This document shows, piece after piece, positions 9,977 to 20,700 of a stretch of DNA of 64,000 nucleotides. Origin of the DNA: Rhodospirillaceae bacterium. GTDB lineage: Bacteria; Pseudomonadota; Alphaproteobacteria; JAEUKQ01. Both the position numbers and the translations under genes were made by a program. The first letter of the stretch is position 1, and each line of letters opens with the position of its first letter. The notes under the pieces are model-generated. The model had not been told where the DNA came from. It worked only from the letters and a program-made list of their open reading frames with translations, and searched no databases. Location of the stretch: the NCBI GenBank assembly GCA_016722635.1, contig JADKIX010000003.1, forward strand, positions 186,001 to 250,000, written 5' to 3'.

Positions 9977-9980
9977 AAAA

Positions 9981-10379
9981 TTAATCTTTCTTCGCAGATG
10001 CAGCAAGATGATGCTGGATTGTTTGTAAAAATGGCACAATGGATATAGGCTTGGCAATATAGCCTTCACAGCCGCTTTCTCTTATTCGTTGTTCATCGCC
10101 TTTCATGGCAAAGGCCGTAACAGCTATAATGGGAATTTTCTTTAGTTTTTCATCATCTTTAATCCATTTTGTTACTTCAAGACCCGAAATTTCTGGAAGT
10201 TGAATATCCATTAATATTAAGTCAGGGAAGTGCATATGGGCAAGTTTAAGTGCTTCAATTCCTTGTCTAGCTTGAATAATTTCATATCCCTGGGCTTCAA
10301 GCAAATCGTTGAATAAGCGCATATTCAGCTCATTATCTTCAACAATCAAAATTTTCTTTTTTATTGGGATTTTATTCAT
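9981..10379 (-). CDS. divK: Single-domain response regulator DivK
   Basis: A 132-residue stand-alone receiver beginning at ATG 10379 (MNKIPIKKKILIVEDNELNM). The block VEDNELNMRLFNDLLEAQGY is close to DivK consensus. The acceptor Asp is D58 (LILMDIQLPE) and the conserved Lys is K110 (IAKPIS). DivK signals division state to the DivL-CckA pathway and activates PleD partners. The frame is open further upstream to 10436, but that extension is not DivK-like. It is the first gene of a divK-pleD unit. Confidence 0.94.
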   Translation of the reverse strand: MNKIPIKKKILIVEDNELNMRLFNDLLEAQGYEIIQARQGIEALKLAHMHFPDLILMDIQLPEISGLEVTKWIKDDEKLKKIPIIAVTAFAMKGDEQRIRESGCEGYIAKPISIVPFLQTIQHHLAASAKKD

Positions 10380-10489
10380 TTTTAGAAACTTGTATGACCC
10401 TTTAATAAATTTCCTTATGGAGATTGATTGCCGCAAATTTTATTGATCAATTACCCATTGTAATCCGGCATTTTCCTGTCTTATATTCT

Positions 10490-11536
10490 CTATTTTATTT
10501 GCACATCAGGATTAGGAATTACAAAGCCTGGTTGCTGCTGGGTAATACAATGAATACCGCCACCACCTTTGAAAATATCAATTGCAGGAACCTGAAGCAC
10601 TTTTCTACCCGGATATAGTTTGCCAATAGCTTCAAAGGCCTTGTGGTCTTGATCATCTTTAAATGATGGCATGATGATTGCCCCATTTGCCAAATAAAAA
10701 TTTAAATATGATAACGACATCCGACGTCCATCTGATAAATTTTGTGGGGCTGGCTGCTCTATCTCAACGATATTAAATTCTCTGCCTTTAGCATCCTTGG
10801 CTGATTTAATCCTATTAATATTTTCTTGTAAAACATGATAATTGCCATCCCTTTTATCAGGGGTGGTCAGCATACAGAGAGCGGCTGGTTTAAAGAAACA
10901 TGCAATCTCATCAACATGCCCGTCAGTATCATCATCTTGTAAACCACCCGCTAACCATATGACCTTTTGAATTCCTAAATATTCTTTAAAAATTTCTTCA
11001 ATATCTTGTTTATCCATATTAGGATTACGGTTTGGATTAAGCAAACAACTTTCCGTCGTGATCAGCGTACCCTCGCCATCCACATGGATTGCACCACCCT
11101 CCATTACCATGGGTGCGTTAAACCAACGAATTCCCAGATGGTTTAAAATAGCTTCTGAAACAAGAGCGTCTCTTTCATAACCAGGATACTTATTTCCCCA
11201 AGCGTTCCATTGCCAACGAATGGCTGCAACGCCTTTTTTCGGATTTACCACAAAAGTTGGGCCATTGTCGCGCAACCAAGAGTCGTCGTGTAGGACTGCC
11301 AAGGTATTGACCTTGCCTTTACAACGGATAGAAACCTCAGCTACATTTTTTGATTTAGCAATCATTGTTACAGGTTCAAACAAAGCAATTGCATGTGCAA
11401 CTTCGGCATAGGCATTCCGAGCTGATTCCAAATGTTCGCCCCATAATTCCTCACGCTCTGGCCAAGCCATCCAACATCTTGTATGATGCTGCCATTCAGC
11501 TGGCATATAAAAAGACTCATCGGTAGGGACAGTCAT
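10490..11536 (-). CDS. aguA: Agmatine deiminase
   Basis: A 348-residue member of the guanidino-group-modifying (PPAD) fold. It starts with YMPAEWQHHTRCWMAWPER, carries the D/N-rich substrate motifs (WLRDNGPTF, DDTDGHVDE), and has the catalytic cysteine C330 in GGGGIHCITQQQPG. It hydrolyses agmatine to N-carbamoylputrescine and ammonia, the first step of a putrescine route. The expected partner, N-carbamoylputrescine amidase (aguB), is not in the window. The gene sits between aspS and divK on the same strand. Confidence 0.94.
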   Translation of the reverse strand: MTVPTDESFYMPAEWQHHTRCWMAWPEREELWGEHLESARNAYAEVAHAIALFEPVTMIAKSKNVAEVSIRCKGKVNTLAVLHDDSWLRDNGPTFVVNPKKGVAAIRWQWNAWGNKYPGYERDALVSEAILNHLGIRWFNAPMVMEGGAIHVDGEGTLITTESCLLNPNRNPNMDKQDIEEIFKEYLGIQKVIWLAGGLQDDDTDGHVDEIACFFKPAALCMLTTPDKRDGNYHVLQENINRIKSAKDAKGREFNIVEIEQPAPQNLSDGRRMSLSYLNFYLANGAIIMPSFKDDQDHKAFEAIGKLYPGRKVLQVPAIDIFKGGGGIHCITQQQPGFVIPNPDVQIK

Positions 11537-11584
11537 TTTGTTCCTTCAATTTTAATAAAACAACTTACTGACGGCATTCTATGC

Positions 11585-13372
11585 TTATTTCGCTTTTTTT
11601 TCAGCAGGTAAATCAAGCTTAATATGCAATTCCTTCATCCTGGCTGCAGGAACCTCTGCAGGTGCTTGCATCATTAAATCCATGGCTTGCTGATTCATCG
11701 GAAACGCGACTACTTCTCTAATATTTTTTTCTTCCGCCAACAACATGACAATTCGATCAATACCCGGCGCTGACCCTCCATGGGGTGGTGCCCCATAACG
11801 GAAAGCGTTCAACATCCCCCCAAATCTTGCCTCCACTTCTTGGCGCGAATATCCGGCAATTTCAAAAGCTTTAAACATGATATCAGGACGATGGTTACGA
11901 ATAGCTCCGCTGGATAATTCCACCCCGTTGCAAACAATATCATATTGATAGGCTTTAATCGACAAAGGATCCTTTTGTTCTAAGGCCTCAAGCTCGCCTT
12001 GGGGCATAGAAAATGGATTGTGACAAAACTCTATTTTTCCATTATCGGGGTTAAGCTCATACATAGGGAAATCCACAATCCAACAAAATTCAAATTTTTG
12101 GCGGTTGATTAAATCTAATTCCTCTCCCAATTTTGTGCGAACAAGCCCGGCAATTTTAGAAATTTTATTGGCTTTTTCACAAACAAAGAAAATACTATCC
12201 CCAGGCTTCGCTTTAAACAAACTTTGCAAATGCTTTATTTTCTGCGTATCAAGATTTTTGGCTATCGGTCCTTTGGCTCCCTCGTCCGTGAAAGAAAGAT
12301 AGCCAAGCCCTCCTAAACCTTGCTCACGCGCCCAGTCATTTAATTTATCAAAAAAGCTTCTAGGTTTAGAAGCAGTATTGCTACAGTTAATCGCACGAAC
12401 AGCAGAATTATTTTTAATTGCTTTTGTAAATAATTCAAAAGCTGAATCACGGAATATATCGGTAACATCCTGGATTTTAAGAGGATTACGTAAATCTGGT
12501 TTATCGGAACCATAATATAACATCGAATCATCATATGTAATTCGCGGGAAAGGCATGGAACTGACCATTTTGTCTTTTGCAAATTCTACAAATAATCCGT
12601 GTAAAACAGGTTCAATCGCCTGGAAAACATCTTCTTGGGTTACAAAAGACATTTCAAAGTCTAACTGATAAAACTCCCCGGGAGAGCGGTCAGCCCGGCT
12701 ATCTTCATCTCGAAAACAAGGGGCAATTTGAAAATATTTGTCAAATCCTGCAACCATCAGTAACTGCTTGAATTGTTGGGGCGCTTGCGGCAACGCATAA
12801 AATTTTCCTGGGTGCAACCGGCTTGGCACCAGAAAATCCCGTGCCCCTTCTGGGCTGCTTGACGTTAAAATTGGCGTTTGAAATTCAACAAAACCTTGTT
12901 TGATCATTCTTTGCCGTAAACTTGAAATAACCTTTGACCGCAACAGAATATTATGGTGGACTTTTTCGCGCCTTAAATCCAGGAAACGATATTTTAAACG
13001 AATATCTTCATGGGCGTTTTCTTCGCTATTAACTTGCAGGGGTAGGTTTTCTGCAGAAGATAACAATTTTATATCCGATATTTTAACTTCTATATCCCCT
13101 GTGGGCAATTTTGGATTTACCGTCTCCAAAGGCCTTGCCACGACTAGCCCCGTGACACAAATGACGCTCTCTGATTTTACGGTTTCCAATAATTTCAAAT
13201 GGGCACTGGATATATCCGTCACACATTGGGTAATTCCATAATTATCCCGTAGATCAATAAACAACAAATTGCCATGATCCCTTTTCCGGTGCACCCAACC
13301 GGATAAACGGCAAATCTTACCTATATCTGCTTTACGCAATGCCCCACATTGATGGGTACGATATTCATGCAT
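11585..13372 (-). CDS. aspS: Aspartyl-tRNA synthetase
   Basis: A 595-residue class II aminoacyl-tRNA synthetase of bacterial type. It has an N-terminal OB-fold anticodon-binding domain (GWVHRKRDHGNLLFIDLRD), motif 2 FRDEDSRADRSPGEF, the bacterial GAD insertion, and motif 3 GSAPGIDRIVMLL. I start at ATG 13372, since the codon before it is TTG, and AAGGA lies upstream. Whether it charges only tRNA-Asp or also tRNA-Asn cannot be judged from the sequence alone. It is divergent from rnd across about 110 bp. Confidence 0.96.
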   Translation of the reverse strand: MHEYRTHQCGALRKADIGKICRLSGWVHRKRDHGNLLFIDLRDNYGITQCVTDISSAHLKLLETVKSESVICVTGLVVARPLETVNPKLPTGDIEVKISDIKLLSSAENLPLQVNSEENAHEDIRLKYRFLDLRREKVHHNILLRSKVISSLRQRMIKQGFVEFQTPILTSSSPEGARDFLVPSRLHPGKFYALPQAPQQFKQLLMVAGFDKYFQIAPCFRDEDSRADRSPGEFYQLDFEMSFVTQEDVFQAIEPVLHGLFVEFAKDKMVSSMPFPRITYDDSMLYYGSDKPDLRNPLKIQDVTDIFRDSAFELFTKAIKNNSAVRAINCSNTASKPRSFFDKLNDWAREQGLGGLGYLSFTDEGAKGPIAKNLDTQKIKHLQSLFKAKPGDSIFFVCEKANKISKIAGLVRTKLGEELDLINRQKFEFCWIVDFPMYELNPDNGKIEFCHNPFSMPQGELEALEQKDPLSIKAYQYDIVCNGVELSSGAIRNHRPDIMFKAFEIAGYSRQEVEARFGGMLNAFRYGAPPHGGSAPGIDRIVMLLAEEKNIREVVAFPMNQQAMDLMMQAPAEVPAARMKELHIKLDLPAEKKAK

Positions 13373-13485
13373 CAAACTGAAATCCTTCTGTTTATTAAAA
13401 TATCTTTGGCTAAAATTAAGTTTCCAGATAATGTCGTGATTATTGTTATTTCCTTATCACCTAGCAAGAAACTTTTTATCACTCT

Positions 13486-14643
13486 ATGACAAAACGTTTT
13501 ATTACAACAACAGATCAGCTTATAGCCTTTTGTGAACAATTTGCCAACCAACAAATGATTGGCCTTGATACAGAATTTGTGCGTCAACACACTTTCTGGC
13601 CACAAGCTTGTTTAATGCAAGTGGCGGGGGAACATGAAGTGGCGGTTATTGATATTTTATCATCCGAGTTAAGTTTAGACCCTTTAATTAAACTATTATT
13701 TGATCAAAAGAAAATTAAAGTGTTTCATTCTGCACGCCAAGATTTGGAAGTTTTTTGGCATTTATGGAAAAGGATACCCTCGCCAATCGCTGATACACAG
13801 GTTACAGCAATGGCTTGCGGTTTTGGGGAATCGATCAGTTACGAGAATTTAGTACAGAAAATTATTGGTGTTCCTTTAGATAAGTCTGCAAGGGTGAGTA
13901 ATTGGCTAAAACGACCCTTGTCAGTTGAGCAAATTGAATATGCGGGCAATGATGTTTTATATCTACTGCCCATTCATAAACATTTACAAAATCTTTTATC
14001 CCAACTTCAAAGAGAGAGCTGGATCGAAGATTTTATTAATGAATTGGTGCAACCGCAAACATATATTATAAAACCCCAAGAATCGTGGAAAAAAATCGGT
14101 CTGCGTCATATTAAAAGTAAAGATTTCTTTTTATTTAAAAACCTTTGCGCCTGGCGTGAGGAAAAAGCAGCAGCAATTGATGTTCCTAGACAACACATGA
14201 TCAGCGATGATCATATTATTAAGATCTGCGAGCGACCTTCTCAAGAAATGAAAAGAATGGAGCTTTATATATTACCTCAAAAAACGAGCTCTTATAAAAA
14301 TCAATTTATTGCAGAAATTTGTGAGATAATCAAAAAGCCTAAAAAGCCTTTGGAAGACCTGCCGATAGAATTCAAAAACAGTAAAAATGAATATCTTTTT
14401 CTAGTTGAACTCATCAAAATTTACATGAAAATGAAGGCAGAAAATCTAAAAATTGCTGTGCGGGTTATTGGCACGCAACAGGATATTGAAAATATGGTTT
14501 TTCACCCCACCATCCCTAATCGTTTGTTAGAAGGGTGGCGCTATGAGATTTTTGGGGCTGACGCATTTAAAATATTACTTGGGGAGAGCGGTCTGTTAAT
14601 TAAAAAAGGAATGATAGAAACCTTCTCTTTACAAAAAAACTAA
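13486..14643 (+). CDS. rnd: Ribonuclease D
   Basis: A 385-residue 3'-5' exoribonuclease. The DEDD nuclease domain fills the first half, with FIGLDTEFVR-type motif I (IGLDTEFVRQHTFW), motif II in VFHSARQDLEVF, and motif III around IEYAGNDVLYLLPIH. An HRDC helical domain follows (about residues 205-290). RNase D trims the 3' ends of tRNA precursors and other structured RNAs. It is transcribed divergently from aspS and is followed 70 bp later by a dehydrogenase gene in the same direction. Confidence 0.92.
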   Translation: MTKRFITTTDQLIAFCEQFANQQMIGLDTEFVRQHTFWPQACLMQVAGEHEVAVIDILSSELSLDPLIKLLFDQKKIKVFHSARQDLEVFWHLWKRIPSPIADTQVTAMACGFGESISYENLVQKIIGVPLDKSARVSNWLKRPLSVEQIEYAGNDVLYLLPIHKHLQNLLSQLQRESWIEDFINELVQPQTYIIKPQESWKKIGLRHIKSKDFFLFKNLCAWREEKAAAIDVPRQHMISDDHIIKICERPSQEMKRMELYILPQKTSSYKNQFIAEICEIIKKPKKPLEDLPIEFKNSKNEYLFLVELIKIYMKMKAENLKIAVRVIGTQQDIENMVFHPTIPNRLLEGWRYEIFGADAFKILLGESGLLIKKGMIETFSLQKN

Positions 14644-14713
14644 ATTCTATAAACAAATTTTTTACTTAACCTTTTGAGCTATAAAAATATCGTCATTTAA
14701 AATAGGGTGTGTC

Positions 14714-15532
14714 ATGTATTCGGAATTACGTGGAAAAGTAGTTATTATTACGGGATCAACATCAGGAATAGGTCGAGCCATTGCTTTAGGTTTTGCTAAA
14801 AAAGGATGTAAAATTATCCTTAATGGCTTGGAAAAAGCTGAGATAGTCAAAAAAGTGATGGATGAGGTCAATAATGTAGCCCATACAGGAAAAGATCAAA
14901 ATTCTTTACACCCACAAATTTTATTCCATCCTGCAAATATGAAAAAGCCTAATGAGATTGAAGACTTGGTAAATTTTGCCGTTAAAAATTTTGGTAAAAT
15001 TGATATTTTAATTAATAACGCGGGTATCCAACATGTTAGCCCGATTGAGGATTTCCCAACTGATAAGTGGCAAGACATTATTGATATTAACCTGAGTGCC
15101 TGTTTCCATATGATTAAATATTCATTGCCATTCATGATGGTAAATGGCTGGGGCCGCATTATCAATATTGTTTCTGCCCATGGTTTAGTTGCCTCCCCCT
15201 TTAAATCAGCCTATGTTGCAGCCAAACATGGCCTTATAGGTTTAACCAAAACGGTTGCCTTAGAAACGGCACAAAAAAATATCACCTGCAATGCAATTTG
15301 CCCCGGTTATGTTCGGACTAGTTTAGTTGAAAAGCAGATTTTAGATCAGGCAAAAGCACACAACATTCCGGCCGAAAAAGTGGTGGATGACATTATCCTT
15401 GCCCCGCAACCCATAAAGAAATTTGTAGAAATGGAAGACATTGCGGAAGCGGCCATTTTCTTATCACTTTCTTCCGCCCGCTCTATTACAGGTATTGCCT
15501 TACCTATTGAAGGTGGGTGGACTGCAAGGTAA
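14714..15532 (+). CDS. bdhA: Short-chain dehydrogenase, probably 3-hydroxybutyrate dehydrogenase
   Basis: A 272-residue classical SDR. The NAD-binding motif TGSTSGIGRAIA is at the N-terminus, NNAG is present, the catalytic Ser is in NIVSAHG and the Tyr-Lys pair is in YVAAKHG. The C-terminal half (ICPGYVRTSLVEKQI and ITGIALPIEGGWTAR) is typical of D-3-hydroxybutyrate dehydrogenase, which oxidises 3-hydroxybutyrate to acetoacetate. An extra stretch of about 10 residues lies near position 57-70 (VAHTGKDQNSLH). No polyhydroxybutyrate gene is nearby, so the substrate is inferred from family resemblance only. Confidence 0.83.
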   Translation: MYSELRGKVVIITGSTSGIGRAIALGFAKKGCKIILNGLEKAEIVKKVMDEVNNVAHTGKDQNSLHPQILFHPANMKKPNEIEDLVNFAVKNFGKIDILINNAGIQHVSPIEDFPTDKWQDIIDINLSACFHMIKYSLPFMMVNGWGRIINIVSAHGLVASPFKSAYVAAKHGLIGLTKTVALETAQKNITCNAICPGYVRTSLVEKQILDQAKAHNIPAEKVVDDIILAPQPIKKFVEMEDIAEAAIFLSLSSARSITGIALPIEGGWTAR

Positions 15533-15569
15533 ATAAATTGCCTTAAAAAATTTTAGACTGTAAAGGCGA

Positions 15570-17693
15570 TTATAAAGCATGTTCTTTCAGCCATATCTCA
15601 ACTGTGTAAGATTGGTTGTCGCTGTCCATAACTGTAATTCTCGCAAAACCAACATCTGCGGGAGTCCAAGATATTTTACGCCGATACCTAGGAAAATCGA
15701 TTTGTTGCCCATTAACAAACCATAAAAAAGGTGGCTTTCCTCCACTTATTTCCAACATAATTGATTCGATTGCCGGTTGGGTCTTAACTTCAACAACGGA
15801 CTTATCAAGCGGAAAATCAATTTTTATTTGATTGGCTTGAGAATATAAACTGTTTAAAGACACGACGTTTTTTTTGTTATTAAAAAATTTTAACGCTGTG
15901 GGTAGGTCTTCCCACTTTATTTCTTGAAAATTATCAGGTTTTTTAGGTGAGCTTGAAGACAAAACAGGAAGCTGGTTAAAAACATCAAATAAAATTGGTG
16001 CAGCTTCTTCCCGGCCAATTTGATAAGGGGAAAAAGATCCATCCGGTCTTCCCACCCACACCCCAACCGTATAATCCTGATCATACCCAATCGCCCAAGC
16101 ATCCCTAAACCCATAAGAGGTGCCCGTTTTAAAGGCCACCTCCCGCCCCTGTTTCAAATATTTGGCCGCTATCATCCCTGGGGGCGAAGGGCTATCTTGC
16201 AAAATTTGCCGTATATACCATGCGGCAATGTCACCCATCAGCCTTACCCCTTCTGTTGCGGGGATTACAGGCGCATAATTTAAAGGCTTAACCCAACCAT
16301 CATTAGCAAAACCAGTATAAAGGGTTACCAATTGTTCCAAATTAATACCAATTCCACCCAAAGCAATTGGTAATCCCGCCCGCTGAACACCTGGTGGCAA
16401 ATGAAAAACAATGCCAGATTTCTTAAGAATTTCTAAGAAATGGTCTGGCCCAAGCCGTTCAAGTATTAATACAGCAGGAATATTTAAAGATAATTGTAGC
16501 GCTTTTCTAGCATTAACATTTCCATGAAAATTTCGATCGAAATTTTGCGGCGCATAATCTCCAAAACGGACAGGCGCATCATTGATCAATGTTTCCGGAT
16601 GTAGAAAAAGTTGATCGAAAGCAATCCCATAAATTAAAGGTTTTAAAGTTGAACCAGGGGAACGAATGGCGCGAACCATATCATTTTGTCCAAGAATTTT
16701 TGGGTCATAGAAATTCCCAGAGCCAACATACGCTCGTACCAACCTTGTTTTATTTTCTACCACCAAAATAGCTAATGTTGCCCCATTTTGCAGAAACGTT
16801 TGTTTGTTTTGTGCCAACTGTTCAACACTTGTCTGAATATTAATATCCAAAGAGGTGGGAATAATCTGAAGAAGCGCTGATTTTTCTGCTGCTTTATATA
16901 ACCGATAAGATAAATGGGGGGCTAGCCTTGGTACATTAAATCGGCGATAGGGTAAAGTTTGCGCTTGCCCTTGCATTGCCTCGTCTTTGGTCAACGCATC
17001 CGCTTTTGCCAATTTATCTAAAACAAAATCCCGAATAAGTTTTGCCTTTTCTGGGAAACGATCTGGACGGGTTGACTCGGGTGATTGTGGCAAGCCTATC
17101 AGTAAGGCAATTTCCGCATCACTAAGCACGAAGGGTTCCTTACCAAAATATAATAAAGAAGCAGCGCGAAGCCCCTGAATATTACCTCCATAAGGGGTTA
17201 AATTCAGGTACATTTCCAAAATCTCTTGCTTGCTATATCCTAATTCTAATTGCACGGCCCGAAACATTTCAACGATTTTTGATGCAAAATTACGCGGGCG
17301 AGGTTCAAGCAACCTAGCCGTTTGCATGGTAATAGTCGATGCCCCTGAAACAATTCTGCCGTTTGTTACTAATTGCCAACTAGCCCTCAAAAGAGCAATA
17401 GGATCAATCCCTGGATGTTGAAAAAACCTTTTGTCTTCAACCACTTGTAAGAAGCGAACAAATTTAGGATCAATTTTATCTACCTTAACAGGCAGTCGCC
17501 AATATCCGTTTTTGGTTTGATAGATATGAATTGGCTGGCCCTGATAATCCGTTACGATCACGGAATATTCCTGCAGCTTTGTCGTATCAAGCGGAAATAT
17601 GAAATTTAAAATAAAGAAAACAAGCCCTGTTAAAAACAGGGCTTTTAAGACTTTAGAATATACTCGTAAAATGTTAATAAAAATCCACATCAT
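15570..17693 (-). CDS. pbpC: Penicillin-binding protein 1C (bifunctional)
   Basis: A 707-residue class A PBP. It has an N-terminal membrane anchor (about residues 12-34) and a GT51 glycosyltransferase domain with the catalytic Glu in VVEDKRFFQHPG (E86). The transpeptidase domain has SxxK at S348-K351 (SPGSTLKP) and KTG in FKTGTSYGF. A BiPBP_C domain closes the C-terminus. It polymerises and possibly cross-links peptidoglycan in the periplasm. It lies 23 bp downstream of a large alpha-2-macroglobulin gene on the same strand, the classic yfhM-pbpC pairing. It is convergent with bdhA. Confidence 0.95.
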   Translation of the reverse strand: MMWIFINILRVYSKVLKALFLTGLVFFILNFIFPLDTTKLQEYSVIVTDYQGQPIHIYQTKNGYWRLPVKVDKIDPKFVRFLQVVEDKRFFQHPGIDPIALLRASWQLVTNGRIVSGASTITMQTARLLEPRPRNFASKIVEMFRAVQLELGYSKQEILEMYLNLTPYGGNIQGLRAASLLYFGKEPFVLSDAEIALLIGLPQSPESTRPDRFPEKAKLIRDFVLDKLAKADALTKDEAMQGQAQTLPYRRFNVPRLAPHLSYRLYKAAEKSALLQIIPTSLDINIQTSVEQLAQNKQTFLQNGATLAILVVENKTRLVRAYVGSGNFYDPKILGQNDMVRAIRSPGSTLKPLIYGIAFDQLFLHPETLINDAPVRFGDYAPQNFDRNFHGNVNARKALQLSLNIPAVLILERLGPDHFLEILKKSGIVFHLPPGVQRAGLPIALGGIGINLEQLVTLYTGFANDGWVKPLNYAPVIPATEGVRLMGDIAAWYIRQILQDSPSPPGMIAAKYLKQGREVAFKTGTSYGFRDAWAIGYDQDYTVGVWVGRPDGSFSPYQIGREEAAPILFDVFNQLPVLSSSSPKKPDNFQEIKWEDLPTALKFFNNKKNVVSLNSLYSQANQIKIDFPLDKSVVEVKTQPAIESIMLEISGGKPPFLWFVNGQQIDFPRYRRKISWTPADVGFARITVMDSDNQSYTVEIWLKEHAL

Positions 17694-17716
17694 GGTAGAT
17701 GGCTTACATCATTTCC

Positions 17717-20700
17717 CTATTTTTGAAGCTTAAAAGGGTTAATGATTATTTTTAAGATTTCTCCACGCGCCCGAATTTCAGGTTGATACATGGCCTCAAT
17801 TTGTACCGCTGGCAGCATATAAGTGCCAGGGGTAATAACACGGGCCATATAGGCAACTTTAAATTTCTGACCTTCTTGCGTTGTTAAAGCCGCTACAAAC
17901 CGGTCATCCAAATATTCCACATGGTCAAGCACCGAGATATCATCCTTTAACCATTCAATATCTTTTAAGGAATTAGTATTTGCCAAACGGGAATTTTCCA
18001 ATTCCAGCCCAGCTGGCAACAAATCAACAATTAGGGTTTGATTCCAAGGTTTATGCATTGCCATCCCTTCAATAACCACTACCACGATATCGGTTTGCTT
18101 CATATTAGACAGCTCAATTTCTTTCCCGTCTAAATCATAAAACCTTTTACTGATGATGAACCCATTTGATAGGGCAGGCAGCGGTTGAACAGGTACACCG
18201 GTAACACTAGCGGCCACCCACATTGGGCTGCCAGCATTCGTTACCGAGAACCCTTGCTTGCTTAAATCCGCAAAACTTTGGTTAGGCAAGCTGGGTTTCA
18301 GCCCGCTCATCTTCTGCGATTGATTAACAACCACGTTTAAAGGCTCATTTTCTCCTGCCAAAGAACGGGCAGCCATAACCAGCCATACCTGCTCCTGTGT
18401 GCTTAAATAATAGCGTTTTTGCAGTAACCCAACCAAACGGTTTAGTTCGGTACTATAGTTAATGGTCGGCACTTTGCTTTCGCTGGTTAAAGAAATGATC
18501 GCGGCAAGATCACGGATAGAACTGCCATAATCAGCCCAAGAAGCAATATTGCCTTCATAACGCGCCAATGCCATTTTAAACCCGGCTGTTGCCCGTTCTT
18601 GATCGCCATAAAGCGATAAGGCAGCGGCAACATGGGCGATAGATAAGGCATCCGGCAAAGTCTTTAGATATGTATCATAGAAATACTTAGCTGTCGAAAT
18701 ATCTCCAGCCCCCGTATAGGCCAAAACATATAAGGCATAAGCACGGGAAGATAAGGCCGAAGAATTGGTCAATTGGTAATCCTCCGCATGTTTTGCCAAC
18801 CACGATAGCCCTTGGCGGTAAGATAGATCAGGAACGGCAAAACCTTTTGCTTTCGCCCTTGCCATAAACTCGATGACATAGGCCGACAACCAAGGTTCAG
18901 GATTCGAGCCGGATGACCATAACCCAAAACTACCGTCAAAACGCTGCTTTTCTGTTAATAATTGTAAAGCCCGTTCAATTTTACCCTTAATTTCCTCAGG
19001 ATTATCCGTAATACCCACATCCCATTTCTGGGCAAGCTCAAATAAATATACTAATGGTAAAGCACGGCTGGTTATTTGTTCTAAACAACCATACGGATAA
19101 CGATCCAGTTCATCTAATAAACCAGCCACATCAAAATTAGGCCTGTTACTGATCGAAGGTTTAAAGGAAACCGTTTCAGGTACAAACCTTGTAAAATAGC
19201 TGGCTTCCAATTTAAAACTTTCACCCGTATTAAGTAATTGAACCGTCCGCTCGGTTTGGGCGGCTTGGGCAGAACGAATACGGATGGCGAATTGACGTTC
19301 CAAGCTAAAGCCATTAGGCCCCTCAACCTTTAATTTGATGGAAGCAACACCTAACTTATCGGCTTGGACGGCGATTACTTGGTTAATTTGTTGGGACTGA
19401 TTGAGCTCGGTTTGAAAAACCGCTTGTTGCTCACTCAGCTGGATCTCTTTCCCTGGGCTGGTGAGCGATATTTTATATAACCCAGGAAGGGCATCCATAT
19501 TTTGGATGGACAGGACAAACTGACTTTTATCCCCTAATGCCAAAAATCTTGGCATATTCATCGTTGTAACCAACGGCGAACGCACAATAAGGTTAGCACT
19601 GGCAGAGCCCACCTTATCTTGGGTATGCACAACCGCCATAATCCTGAGTTTGCCATTATAATCCGGCAAATCAAATTTAACAGCGGCATTCCCTTGGGCA
19701 TCTACCTGCACCATCCCAGAATACAAAGCAACCAGTTTAACTAGGGAAGGTGCGCCTTTTTCAGCTGACGCATCCCCACCCTCACGAATCTGTCCCCGAC
19801 GCCTAGACTTTCCGTCAATCAATTGGCCGTATAAATCACGTAGATCAACCCCCAGCATCCGTCGGCCAAAAAAGTACTGAAGCGGATCGGGACTTACGAA
19901 ATCCGTCAGGCTTAAGACCCCTTCATCGACAGCGGCCACCGTTATAAAAGCGGGCTGGCCATTTTGAAGCCCGGAAACTTTTACAGGAATAGTTATCTGT
20001 TGATTAGGTTCAACCTTGTCTGGAACACTGATGCTAACCCCAATTTTATAAACATCTTTATTTAATCCCAACCAAGCAACTCCAATTGCACGGCCAGGAC
20101 CTTTATCAGCCGTACTGCCAGGACGGAAAGCAGTGGCCACAATATATGCCCCTGCGCCCCAATCTTTACTGACAGGGATTTCAACCACTACACCTTCTGG
20201 GGAAACAGCAACATTTTGGCTGCTAATGATTTTATCTGTTGCCACATTTAACAAAAGCTCGCCCTTAAATGGGGCGCGAATGGATATTTTTGCTTTTTCA
20301 CCGGGTAGATAGGATGGTTTATCCGCGGCAATCTCTAATTTATCCGGGGTATCCGCACTTTCTAGACCCCACCCCCAACCCGCATATAAGCGTATGCTGG
20401 AAGCGGATGTACCCTCTTCATTAAAAACTTCCAGGCGGTAGCGTCCCCAGCCAAATTTTGTTGATAAAATAGCAGGTGCATTTTCTGAACCCGACAACTT
20501 CCCGCTACCTACTTCTTCTTCTTGGATGGAGACTTTATAATCCCAATATCCAGAGTGATAAAACCATTGATAACGATAGTTTTCTTTTACCAAACGCCAT
20601 TTTAGGTTGTCAAAATTCTGCTGTTTGCCATTTTGGCCAACCAAAATAACCTGGAAATCAGCCACGCTATTTTCAGTAACATCCGCCCCTTTATTTGATT